Shown piece by piece: positions 23,690-33,622 of a DNA stretch of 64,000 nt; positions within the stretch are counted from its first letter, which is position 1, and the number at the start of each line of letters is the position of its first letter. Origin of the DNA: Oscarella lobularis (Eukaryota; Porifera; Homoscleromorpha; Homosclerophorida; Oscarellidae); the NCBI RefSeq assembly GCF_947507565.1, contig NC_089183.1, positions 1,364,001-1,428,000 on the forward strand, in the 5' to 3' direction. The notes below the pieces were generated by a model. It worked only from the letters and a program-made list of their open reading frames with translations, was not told where the DNA came from and ran no database searches. Both the position numbers and the translations under genes were made by a program.

Positions 23690-24740
23690 TTGGAGGTCGA
23701 AAACGAAAGAAAAGAGACCTTGGTAGTTTCGTTTTCTATTTTCGTCGCGATGGAACCCGACAGGACGCCAAATTCGTCCAATTGCCTGACGTGTAGAGTG
23801 TCAGACAAGTTGGACAAGTTGAAAAGACGTGCTAAGCGAAGAAAAAATAGGCAAATGAGACCGAGCATGCGTAAACAGTTCGTAAACAGAATCTCGCGAA
23901 ATGCGGAACATGAATGGTTTCCGTGCGCCGTTTCTAAGCAGCAAACTCCAGACTTTCGGCGCAAATGGCGACAGATATAATTTACGATAGAAAGGTCTGT
24001 GTCTAAGTGCTCCAAAAGGCACCAAACAAACTGTATTCCAAAATCCAGCGAGAGACAAGACAAGGAGTAATTGAAGAATTGACAAGAATAAACGAGGATT
24101 TGGAGCTTGTAAGGAAAAACACTGACTAAGTCGGTCGACATATCGAAACTGCATGAAACTGAAAATTGAGGCCGTATCCATGCATGCATGACTATAAGAG
24201 GGAGGGGCGCATGCATGAGGAGAAGCCTCTCTAAACAAGCTGACGCCTTTGTCATTAGTCATTAGCCTCGCTTCCTCCTCTCTGTCAGCGATGCTGACAG
24301 AAGTCGACTCATGCACTTCAAAAAATTCGAAGTCACATGAAACTGATTTGTCTCGGATTGGGGGTTGACCGTTTTGATTAAACTTACTGCTACGCCCGTC
24401 TACGTTTACTACTTCGTCTCGATAACTTCTTCGGTAAGTACAATGCACTTCGCGCGCTTGAAGGTCGCCGCGCGCTTTCAGTATAGAAACGAAACCAACT
24501 AAAGATGCAGGCTTTGCTTTACAAAGTTATCAGTCCCCTTTCAATAGGAAGCCTCTATGGACTGTAAATAGGAATCGGTTCAAGTGGTTTCCATACCGAT
24601 GCTAAATCAATGAGTGTGCCGTTCGGTGTTTCCCCATTGGAGTGCGAACAACTTATTAACGAACGACGATGGTAATGTACGATTCTGCGGGAACTACCAA
24701 AAGCAGATGGAGATTTTTGAATACAATAATACGACATAAT
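23690..24740 (+). pseudogene. Frizzled-class receptor relic: promoter, exon 1, part of exon 2
   Basis: Homologous to 28140-29080 of the intact receptor B: a shared upstream region (23815-24240), an exon 1 equivalent (24335-24435, LICLGLGVDRF then a frame break where B reads LTVLVILTATPVYVYYFV), a GTAAGT donor, and a decayed start of exon 2 to 24740 (SVQVVSIPMLNQ then frame loss). The copy stops abruptly; TM segments are absent. Clearly a truncated duplicate. Confidence 0.7.
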
Positions 24741-24769
24741 GCGAAGGTCGGTTCAATTTCCAAAGCCAC

Positions 24770-24910
24770 GTATCTGAAACTGATTTGTCTCGGTATACTC
24801 TCGGACTAGGCCTGATTCATTGCTTTGCTTATCTTCACCGTCACTCCGGTTACTACGTTGTGAAGACAACTACTTCGTCTGTAAGTACTGCATGTACTTC
24901 GCGCGCGAAA
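24770..24910 (+). pseudogene. Frizzled-class exon 1 relic
   Basis: A second decayed copy of the receptor's N-terminal anchor exon. It has CTGATTTGTCTCGGTATACT, then GGCCTGATTCATTGCTTTGC, LTVTPV-like codons, and ends in ACTACTTCGTCTGTAAGTA, matching the exon end and donor of the intact genes. No second exon follows before the intact gene A begins at 25163. Confidence 0.55.
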
Positions 24911-25162
24911 GTCATTATTGTAGTGCGAAACTGAAAGTGCATGAGAAAGCTGAATTTTAGCATGCCGTGTTTTAACTTAACCCGGCTGTACCCTCAGGTT
25001 GCTTTCGATAGGTTAGCGCCTTTCTTGGCCTTCGAAAAGTGACGTAATACAGTTCATATAGATGGAGAAGGAGTGGCAAGAGTCGCTCATACAGGACGGA
25101 AGTGCTCACACACTCGATTTCAACTAAAGCCGTCTTCGCTGCTCTCCTGTACAGCTGCGCAA

Positions 25163-27208
25163 ATGATGATGCAGGAGCTTCACAGAACCACAAGCAGTGA
25201 CGAAAAATACATATATCGGTTCATTTTCAAACAAATTTGGAATCACCTGAAGCTGTTTGGTCTCGTATTTGGCCTTGTTGTCTTATTTATACTTACCGCT
25301 ACGCCCGTGTATTTTTATTACGTCATCCCACCGTTGAATTCGCCTGTAGGTATTTCGCGTAAGAGACGCATGCACTTCACTTAGATAGTTGAACGCAAAA
25401 CCAAATTCGGTTTCGATTCTCCACCGAGTATATAGCCCGCTTTCTCTTTAGGCGAAAATTGATTCCCTTGGCTGTCACCGCATTCCAATAGCTCAATTAA
25501 ACCGATCTGTATGCAGTACGGCGTTTCCCCTTTGGAATGCAAACGAATACGCAAACCGATGTATTTCGGTGTCAGGCTGCGGAAACTTTTCGAAGGCCGA
25601 GAAAGACGTGCGTAATGTCACTACACTTCTTTCTCTATCTTCGGACAAGGCTAAAATGATGCCACTCTTTTGCCATTACGCTTTCAATGACGTCTACGAT
25701 TTCGGTCATATTTTCAAACCATTAGAGAACCACACCATTTGCGTTGAATTTCGCAATTTGATATCGTTGTTTGAGACCAATCTATCGTGCCTAACTATTC
25801 CAACGTGCAAAACGAACTCGACTGAATCAATCTGTCCGCGTCCTCTAATACGTACACGTACCAAAGCTGCAAAAGAGAATGGCGTGCACTGCTCTCCTCC
25901 GTGTTATCAGAGAACGTGGAAAATTGGTACTAAAACCTTCCACGTCACATTGTGCATTTCTCTAGCAATTCACTGGATTTCCGTTGCCATTACCTTCGCT
26001 ACTTGGGCAAAAATGAAAAAACCGTAGGTCGAATTCTTCATAATTAGGCTAACTAAAATAACTTCTGATAGATTCAGCCACCAATCTCTAACCAGTTTCT
26101 TTTTGCCGGCATCACTAGCTGTATTTAGTGAGTGCATGACGATATTGCCTTAATTGGGTTAATTAATAAGGCTCTATTACAGGCATTTCTATAACGATTC
26201 CTATCGTTCTGGGCGCAAAACGTACCTTCTGTAAGCACGAGAGTATGATTGATTCAGGGTTTGATCCGACTACTGCATGCCATGTCCAAGGTAAGACGAA
26301 TTCCTACTCTGCAATTGCACTAGACACTCAGTCCAATTAGGGTTGCTTCTTGAGTTTGGTTACCTCTCAATTTTGATGTGGTGGATAAGTTCTGTCTCAA
26401 CTACAGTTTTGACAGTGTGGAAGCCTGGAAAGTTTGGTCACAAAAGTCATAAACGACTCTTTTACGTTCAACTAACTCTATCGTTACTTCTACCCGGAGG
26501 AAAACTTGCTTTGACTCTAATACGCGGTGTGAAATACGCCCAATTTTTGCCAAGCGGATCTTCTTGCGCTCCCACATCGTTTTCATGGACTTTCTACACC
26601 TTCATTCTTCCCACTGACGTTCTGATTATGTGTGGAACGGTCATGTCCGTTTTTGTTATGATAAAGCTGCATCAGGTAAAGAAACGCCGATCCAATTCTA
26701 CTGAGCTAAACTTTGCTTTATAAAGGCAAAGAAAATACACGAGAGTCTTGGCAATGTGTCTGGCGAAGAACGACGCGAAATTGCTGAAGCGTATGCGCTG
26801 ATTCAAAAGCGGTTTTTTCTTCTATCTATTTTTATTCCTCTGAAATTTGCCTCGCAAATGGCGACAGATATCATTTACCGCGGAACACAGTTTTCTAAGT
26901 GCTTCAAACAGATGGCGACAAAACGCTGTCTATCTGAGTATGAAGCAGGTACCGGTTGGCTTGCTGTTGAAATGCTAAATATTATCTTTACTGATCTATG
27001 TTTGTTTGCCTTTGTGATCTACTGCCTTATTCCAAAGCCAGCAAGAATCTTTTGGTCAGAATTGTGGAGGAAGTGTAAAAAAAGACAATTTGCAAAGCGG
27101 TGCAACGTCGACACGACGGAAAGACTTAGTGAAGTCACTCGCCTATTTCCATCGTCAACAACTCTAAGAGAGCTACCGGTTTATTCATTTTCCGAAAACT
27201 CGGACTGA
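25163..27208 (+). CDS. Frizzled/Smoothened-class 7TM receptor, gene A
   Basis: Exons 25163-25345, 25452-26023, 26072-26127, 26183-26290, 26341-26675 and 26726-27208, all GT-AG with matching phases. An N-terminal anchor or uncleaved signal (LFGLVFGLVVLFILTATPVY) is followed by a cysteine-rich ectodomain (CHRIPIAQLNRSVC, SGCGNFS, PLFCHYAF, LSCLTIPTC) resembling a reduced Frizzled CRD. Then comes the class F hinge ICPRPLIRTRTK...GVHCSPPC. Seven membrane segments follow: CISLAIHWISVAITFATW; SFFLPASLAVFSISITIPIV; YLSILMWWISSVSTTVLTVW; VQLTLSLLLPGGKLALTLI; FYTFILPTDVLIMCGTVMSV; FFLLSIFIPLKFASQMATDI; and NIIFTDLCLFAFVIYCLIP. The tail begins FWSELWRKCKKR and lacks the KTxxxW motif used by Frizzleds to bind Dishevelled. 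Probably a plasma membrane receptor; ligand unknown. One of two intact members of a local array. Confidence 0.85.
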
Positions 27209-28139
27209 TAAATCTATGAAATGCCTGGAAACTAAGACTTTCTGTCTATGATTATAACGTATGGTGTAGTAGGATTAAGTGTGCCGTGATAATGATTAGC
27301 AGAGAATCACGTACGTCGTTCTTAGACGAGAGTTCTTTCGATTCATACATAGCTTCAATAAAACCTCCGGAGAAAGGGGCTAGGGAGGAGCATGATGATG
27401 CAAGAGAAGCTTTAGGCTTCGTGCACTGCGGCTAATGAGTCCCAACGTCTCGAGGATCTCGAATAAAGCAACTAGTTCAAAGCCTCTATATATGCTTGAG
27501 ATTTGTACTGTCCTCCGTGAGATCAGTTTCACTGGAAAAAAAGACGTTACGTTTGATTGGCGTGGCGCATGTTGAGTTTTCTGTGGTGTTTTGGGGGAGG
27601 CCCCTTTCGGTCGCGCGATTAGGAGACGTGCTCCTTTTGCTAGAATGCGCGCGGCTTCTTGAGCTTCAGACCCTCCCGTACGTCAACGTAGTAGAAATGA
27701 TAGCGCAGGGTGTTCGCTAGCAACCGGAAATTCCTTGTGTAAAGCTTTTGGAGCCAGCATACGCTCGTCAAAGTTCCTGAGCGTCGCAAACGCCGAAAGG
27801 GGAGGAAACGCTTTTCGGAAACTGCTAATGTGTGTTTGCTTGGCTTTGCCGACGATTTGATGCTGCCGTTGATTTCCTCCATGCATTGTTCGTCGCCTAG
27901 CGCACTTTATAGCGGCAAACCGGCCACTGAGGAGCGACCTTGGAACTCTCTTCGACCGAAATGAGATCAGCGAAAGACGTGTCGCGCTGCTCAGAAGCGA
28001 CTCAAATCTCTGACAACGGATTGTAGAGAGATCCGTGCCTAAACGGCGGTGTACACTACAGACACTACATGCACTCCCCGGACGTCAGCCGAAGAAGACG
28101 GTCCGGCTGCTCTTCCTTTGAATACCAGTGGGCAAATGG
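27209..28139. repeat. Duplicated 3' flank of the receptor array
   Basis: Parts of this interval recur downstream of other receptor copies. 27545-27700 (GTTGAGTTTTCTGTGGT...CTTCTTGAGCTTCAGAC) matches 33015-33120 behind relic C. A CCGGAGAAAG...CTAGGGAG block at 27366 matches 30888 behind gene B. The duplication unit therefore includes several hundred bases of 3' flank. No additional gene is supported, although 27496-27720 is open on the plus strand. Confidence 0.55.
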
Positions 28140-28641
28140 ACGATGAGTTTTGTTAGCGTACGTGTGCGACGGCAACAACGACGGCTGGGACTAGACGAAG
28201 ACGTGCAAAGGCAAATGATCGAAATCGAGCATGCGTAAACAGTACGTAAGCAGAATGTCACGAATATGCGGAACATAAATGGTTTCCGTGCTCCGTTTCT
28301 AAGCAGCAAACTCCAGGCAAATGGCCTGCAAACGGCGACAGATATAATTTACGACAGACGTGCATGCAACAAACTGTATTCCAAAATCCAGTGAGAGACA
28401 AGACAGCGAGGAGTAATTGAGGAATTGAGGAGAAGAAACGAGGATTTTGAGCTGGTAAGGAAAAAGAGCTGGTAAGGAAAAAGAACCACTAATCGAAACT
28501 GAAACTGAAAATCTAGGCCATATGCATGCATGCATGACTAAAAGCTAGGGAGGGGCATGCACGAGAAGAAGTCTCTCTAAACAAGCTGACGCCTTTGTCA
28601 TTAGTCATTAGCCTCGTTTCCTCCTCTCTGTCTATACTGCG
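28140..28641 (+). promoter_or_regulatory. Shared upstream region of receptor gene B
   Basis: About 450 bp matching 23815-24300 upstream of the truncated copy, including GGAACATAAATGGTTTCCGTGC, CAAACTGTATTCCAAAATCC and AGCTGACGCCTTTGTCATTA equivalents. The block ends a few bases before the ATG of gene B. Conservation through both copies suggests it carries the promoter and 5'UTR, but shared duplication alone could explain it. Confidence 0.4.
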
Positions 28642-30693
28642 ATGCTGCGGCTCAACTTCAAAAATATTCGAAGCCGCACGAGCCTGATTTGCCTCGGATT
28701 GGGGTTGACCGTTTTGGTTATACTCACCGCTACGCCCGTCTACGTTTACTACTTCGTCTCGATAACTTCTTCGGTAAGTACAATGTACTTCGATCGCTTC
28801 AAGGTCTTTGCGCACTTTCAGTATAAAAATGAAACCCAACTAAAGATGCATGCTTTGCTTTATAAAGTAAGCAGCTTCCTTTCAATAGGAAGTCTCGATG
28901 TCCTGTAAATCGGAATCGGTTCAAGTGGTTTCCATACCGATGCTAAATCAATCAGTGTGCCGTTCGGTATTTCCCCATTGGAGTGTCAACAAATTACGAA
29001 CGAATGACAATAGCGTAAGGAACGTTTCCGTGTCAGGCTGCAAGAACTTTTCAAAAGCAGATGAAGAATTGAATGCACTATTGCGCTTTGTTCCTCAATC
29101 ACTGAATAGTGTTAAATTTCTGTCGCTTCTTTGCTATTACGCTTTCAAAGACTGCAGCGAGTCCTCAAACGACCAAAATATTTGCTTGGAATTTTCAAAA
29201 TTCCAAAATGCGAACCGTTTTATTTGGTTAATTCCACTGCTTGAAAGAAATCTATCTTGCCTAACGATCCCCAAGTGCGCACGTAACTTTATCGTTTCAA
29301 ACAAAACATGCGCGAAGCCTTTAATACCTACACGTACCAAATATGCTCGAGAAAACGGTTTTTACTGCTCTCCTCCCTGCGACCAGTCACGCGAGAGAAA
29401 CAGAAGTGACATTAAAAAATCGTACATTGCGATGTATACTTCAATGCCATTTTACTGGATTGCTAACGTTGTTTTGCTCATTACATGGGCAAAGACAAAG
29501 AATGCGTACGTGAAAAGTTACATAGGCCTATAAATACCGTAAAATGTTTACATCAGGTAGAACTATCAATCTTTACCCATGCTATTTTTAATTGCATCCC
29601 TAACAATTTTTGGTAAGAAAAGAGATCACAATTATTTTTACACTAAAACTTTATTTAGACATTGCTATTTCAATTCCGATCTTTATGGGCCCCAGGAGAA
29701 CTTATTGTAAGCACGAGAGCATGGTTGACTCGTGGATTGACTCGACTACCCTTTGCTACATTCAAGGTAAAGGTTGCTCTGCTTCTAAATAAGCTAAGTG
29801 CATACATTCTCTTGCAGGGATTCTTGTCCAATTTGGCTATCTCTCGTCTTTAGTATGGTGGCTTAGTTGTGTCTCCAATACAGTGTTGACAGTGTGGGAA
29901 CCAGGAAAATTTGGTCAGAAAAGCCGCAAGAGATGTTTCTTTGTTCACTTGACACTATGGATAACTTTTGTTGGAGGACTGGCTGCTTTTGCGCTTATAC
30001 ACGGTCTAAAATACAACGGATTACCGCCTCACAAGGAAATTTGTACCCTCGCGTCAAACTTCTGGTTTTTCTACACCTTTACGCTGCCGGCTGAAGTTAC
30101 GATTTTTTGTGGTACACTTATGTCCTTTTTTGTTGTAGTAAAGCTGCATCAAGTAAGAGAACACTTCTCAGATAGATATCCCTTTCTTATAAAGTTCTTT
30201 TATAAAGGCAAAGGGAGTAACTCTTAGCGGAGTACCCATTAACAAACGGAGCGAAACAATTGAAGAGTATGCTTTGGTTCAGAAACGGTTTTTTCTGTTG
30301 TCTCTTCTTGTTCCACTGAGCTTCGCCTCGGTTATGGTGACGAATACTATTTACTTGAAGAAAATAATTCAAAAATACTCTGCGTGCCTCCTGGGAGTCA
30401 CTGATCAAACAGCACTTGAGCGATGTATATTTGAAGATTTTCCGGACCCTGGATGGATTGTTGGCTTCCTCAATTGGGCATTATGCGACCTATGCGCGTT
30501 CGCTTATGTCGCTTACTGCCTCATGCAAAAGTCGGCAAGAGTCTTCTGGTCGCAACTATGGAAAAAATGTAAACGTAGGCATTTAGCGAGGCGACGTTAC
30601 GATGATACAACGGAATGTCCAAGTGAAGTTACAAGTCTCTTTCCGTCTTCAACATCTTCAAAACGACTTTTTACTATGGCCGAAAACTCTTAG
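28642..30693 (+). CDS. Frizzled/Smoothened-class 7TM receptor, gene B
   Basis: Paralogue of gene A. Exons 28642-28773, 28889-29509, 29561-29612, 29659-29766, 29818-30152 and 30208-30693. Anchor LICLGLGLTVLVILTATPVY; ectodomain with MLNQSVCRSVF, SGCKNFS, SLLCYYAF, LSCLTIPKC; hinge TCAKPLIPTRTK...GFYCSPPC. Seven membrane segments in the same order, including SSLVWWLSCVSNTVLTVW, FYTFTLPAEVTIFCGTLMSF and RFFLLSLLVPLSFASVMVTN. The tail is FWSQLWKKCKRRHLARRR and ends TMAENS; again no KTxxxW. The end of exon 2 needs a donor four bases downstream of gene A's equivalent (GTGAAA rather than GTACGT) together with the acceptor before AACTATC to stay in frame. With gene A's borders the frame would meet a TAG. 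Confidence 0.82.
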
Positions 30694-31009
30694 CGCTCTT
30701 AGGCGTCTTTCGATTGCGTAGAAGCGTTGAAATGTGATGAACAGCAAGCTGAATTCTTTGCATGTGATCTCTAATAGATTTTACTCACTCACTCAAATTT
30801 TTTGTTTAATTAGTATCTGCTTCAGTGTGTCGCGTTTTATAGATTATTTAGTGCCATGCAGTAACTACACATAAAAAATTGGGCCACCGGAGAAAGAATC
30901 TAGGGAGAAACGACGGAATAGAGGGAAGAGCGTGGGTGACGGGTTCGAGAAAAGCTTCAAGTCTTCAGTTAATTAATACATGACATAAAGTAACGAAGGT
31001 CGCTGATGC
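30694..31009. other. No gene seen (3' flank of receptor B)
   Basis: Contains the CCGGAGAAAG block shared with 27366 but no open frame of interest. Confidence 0.4.
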
Positions 31010-31160
31010 AATTGCCAACGAATGATCAGCCAAATACCTGAGACCGATTGGCCTTGGATTCAGCCTAATTGTTTTTATACATACTCATCATCACTTCCGT
31101 TGAAGTTTGCACTAACACCTTCGTCGGAGTTAACTGTACTTCGCGTGAAAGTCGCGAACT
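31010..31160 (+). pseudogene. Frizzled-class exon 1 relic of copy C
   Basis: Decayed anchor exon: CTGAGACCGATTGGCCTTGG, then AGCCTAATTGTTTTTATACA and a serine-rich end ACACCTTCGTCGG, matching exon 1 of genes A and B in order but frameshifted. Probably the 5' end of the relic that continues at 32130, with two short RNA-gene-derived elements now lying between them. Confidence 0.45.
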
Positions 31161-31319
31161 GAAAGTCCATGAGAAAGCATGCAGTGCCTTAATGAAAACG
31201 TGAAACTAAAACTGCGCAAAAGAGCTAAAGAGCAAGTGATGCATGCATGGTGGTTTTCATAACGCTAGCGTGCGCTGCGTTTTACGTAACTAGGGAAAAG
31301 GCGGATTTGAGAAATCGAG

Positions 31320-31602
31320 CCATCAGTTTACTTTGCTAGCCACAAAGAGCGGAGGTGAGCAGGGTGTGACGTTTCCGGTAGGACCCGAAAACTGACTTGC
31401 ACGCTGGTCCCCGACCGGTGACTGAAAACATTGAAAACCTCCACTAAGCTGCTTCAGATTCCTTAGAGGGAAAGCTCCATAGCAGAGAAAAACCCTCGGA
31501 CAACGGCAGGAGATCGAGGGATATTTTACGAAATTCCGACAAAGTTGGGATTCGAACCACAGCGGTGCCGGCCGAGTGTTCTTACCACTCGGCCACCGTG
31601 AC
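31320..31602 (-). mobile_element. tRNA-derived SINE-like element
   Basis: Read on the minus strand from 31602: GTCACGGTGGCCGAGTGG carries an A box (TGGCCGAGTGG, 31585-31595), and a perfect B box GGTTCGAATCC lies at 31548-31558. Spacing matches a tRNA gene. The 3' half cannot pair with the 5' end to make an acceptor stem, so this is not a functional tRNA. About 220 bp of unrelated body follows to about 31320. That is the layout of a tRNA-derived SINE. No poly(A) or target duplication was identified. Confidence 0.65.
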
Positions 31603-31639
31603 TTCAAATGTATATGTAAGCTAATTTTTCTACGCTAAC

Positions 31640-31735
31640 TTTTCTCGTCCGATCACCGAAGTTACGCAACGTATGGCCTAAAGAGTACACTTGGATGCAA
31701 GACCGTCTGGGAACACCGGCTAACGAGAAGAGGTA
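31640..31735 (+). ncRNA. 5S rRNA-like sequence (pseudogene or 5S-derived SINE head)
   Basis: CTCGTCCGATCACCGAAGTTA, TGGCCTAAAGAGTACACTTG and GATGCAAGACCGTCTGGGAA follow the order and spacing of the internal promoter region of animal 5S rRNA (box A, intermediate element, box C). The ending AACACCGGCTAACGAGAAGAGG is also 5S-like. The first 30 or so bases of 5S rRNA are not recognisable, and several stem positions are changed, so a functional 5S gene is unlikely. It starts about 38 bp from the opposite-facing tRNA-derived element. Confidence 0.65.
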
Positions 31736-32129
31736 TAGCCTTGTGCCAGGCAGAAGAAGGTCCATTTCTCAGAACTTCGGTTAATATGCGAAATTAGTGG
31801 GGCGTTTGCCAACGCTCGCCCACACTTGCATACCATAGATAATGAAAGAACATCTGCGCTCTTAAAACGCGATTTCGTCTCACTCATGTAGGACAGAATG
31901 TCACTAAAGCAGTTTACAGAAGCTAGCAACATAGTTTACGCACTGGGTGACACGCTAGATAGGCAATTTGAAGAATGCTGGTAGGAGTTGCGGTTGACGA
32001 CAGCTGACGACGAAATGGGCAATTTGAAGAACGCTTGTGGGAGATGCTGTTGACAACAGCTGACGACGACGCCTCCAATTTCTTCTGGCCCCAGGCCGAC
32101 AAAATGAGTCCCCCAGCTTGAGACTCAAA

Positions 32130-32951
32130 AGAATCGGACTGCAGTTATCACAGTTCTGACAGTCTGGAAACCTAGAGGGCTTAGCCGTGAGAATCACAAG
32201 AGATTCTTTTAGTTCAGCTGACCCTATCGCCAATTATCCCTGGAGGACCGGTCACTTTTGCTCTCTTGCACGGCCTGATGTACGGAAGAATAACACCCTG
32301 CACGATTTGTGGCCCAGAGTCGGCTTCCTTGGAATTTTATCTCTTTGCGCTGCCAGCAGACATATCACTTTGTTATGGCACGCTTATGTCTATTTATGTC
32401 ATGGTAAAACTGCATCAGGTAAGAAACCGCGTCTTCTAATGATACATATTGCTATGTGAGACCTTCTACAAAGGCAAAAAGACTCAGTCCTCGTGGGATA
32501 TCCGCTGGAAAACGCTACAAAACTATTGAAGCTTTTGCTTTGGTTCAGAAGCGTTTTCTTCCATTGTCTGTTTTTCTGCCGTTGAGTTTCGCTTCAAGTA
32601 TGGCAACAAATATTATTTATGCAGAGAAATCGTCTAGAAATTATTTCAAGTGCCTGAGTTCCTCTCTTCAAAGAACAACGGATCGTTGCACATATGCGGA
32701 AGACCTAGATCTTGGCAGGATTGCTTCCGTAATCAATTGGATCCTTACTGATCTATGTGTGCTGGCCTTGGTGGCTTACTGCCTCATTCCAAATTCAGCA
32801 AGAACCGTCTGGTCACAGATATGGAGAAAATGTAAGAAGGGAATACCAAGAAGGCAACGTTACGATGACGATCGATGGTACGATAGAACGTCCAAGCGAA
32901 GTTAGTCGTCTATTTCCGTCTTCTACGTCTTCCCAAGGACTTATTCCGTGA
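32130..32951 (+). pseudogene. Frizzled-class receptor relic C (TM3 end to C-terminus)
   Basis: From AVITVLTVWKP (end of TM3) through a broken TM4, a TM5 exon ending LHQ with a GTAAGA donor at 32420, and a complete last exon (about 32473-32905). The last exon reads LVQKRFLPLSVFLPLSFASS, LGRIASVINWILTDLCVLAL and SARTVWSQIWRKCKKG. Compared with genes A and B there is a TAG in the TM4 exon at about 32210, where the others read FYV or FFV, and a shifted frame near the end. The ectodomain is missing. Not functional as read. Confidence 0.75.
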
Positions 32952-33622
32952 CTGGAAATTCTTAGAGACACCTAATTGCAGACTCCTAAGGCTTTTGGCT
33001 ATAGCGTGACGTGACGCATATGCTGAATTCTCTGTGGTATTTGGAGGGCCCTTTCGGTTGCTGGGTAGTAGACGTGTTTTCTTTGCTAGAATGTTGCTTC
33101 TTGAGCTTCAGACACGCCCGTTATAGCAGCAGAATCACTGGCGCAGGATGCCAGCTACCTCGACGATCTTTCTCGGGGATCCGGCCCTTTCGACCCTACC
33201 TTACGCATCGGTCGAGAACGAGTTCTTGTTGCTAGAGGGTCGCTAAACAACGTCGCTCTCCTCTCTCCATGCGAGCTCTCCATGCGTTTGTTCTCACGGA
33301 AGATATTCTAGCGCACTTTAGAACGTGTCGATTTCTTTAGTCGCTGATCTCGTTTTGCTCGAAGCGGCGTATATCTGACTGGATCGAGGACTGCTACGCT
33401 ACAACGCCGAAACGTCGTATCTATGACAACTGCTTTCGCGATCCTTCGGAATTTTCTCAAGAATTTTCTCAACCTATATGCTCAGACGACTGCGGTAATA
33501 AGTGTGACTGTCCCAGACTCCCATTAGACCTTGCATCTGTTATTCTATACTAACTAATGCCAACTAAAGCTGGTTATTGCTTCCAACCCCCGGTCCCGCG
33601 CGGGATTCAAGGTCGTAAGGTA
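32952..33622. other. No gene; duplicated receptor 3' flank
   Basis: 33015-33250 resembles 27555-27760 downstream of gene A. The remainder up to the palindromic element has no recognisable coding content. Confidence 0.4.

Noticed and set aside
31540-31602. Functional tRNA-Ser or tRNA-Leu gene
   Set aside because: A and B boxes are good, but the acceptor stem cannot form and no sensible anticodon loop is present; better explained as a SINE head.
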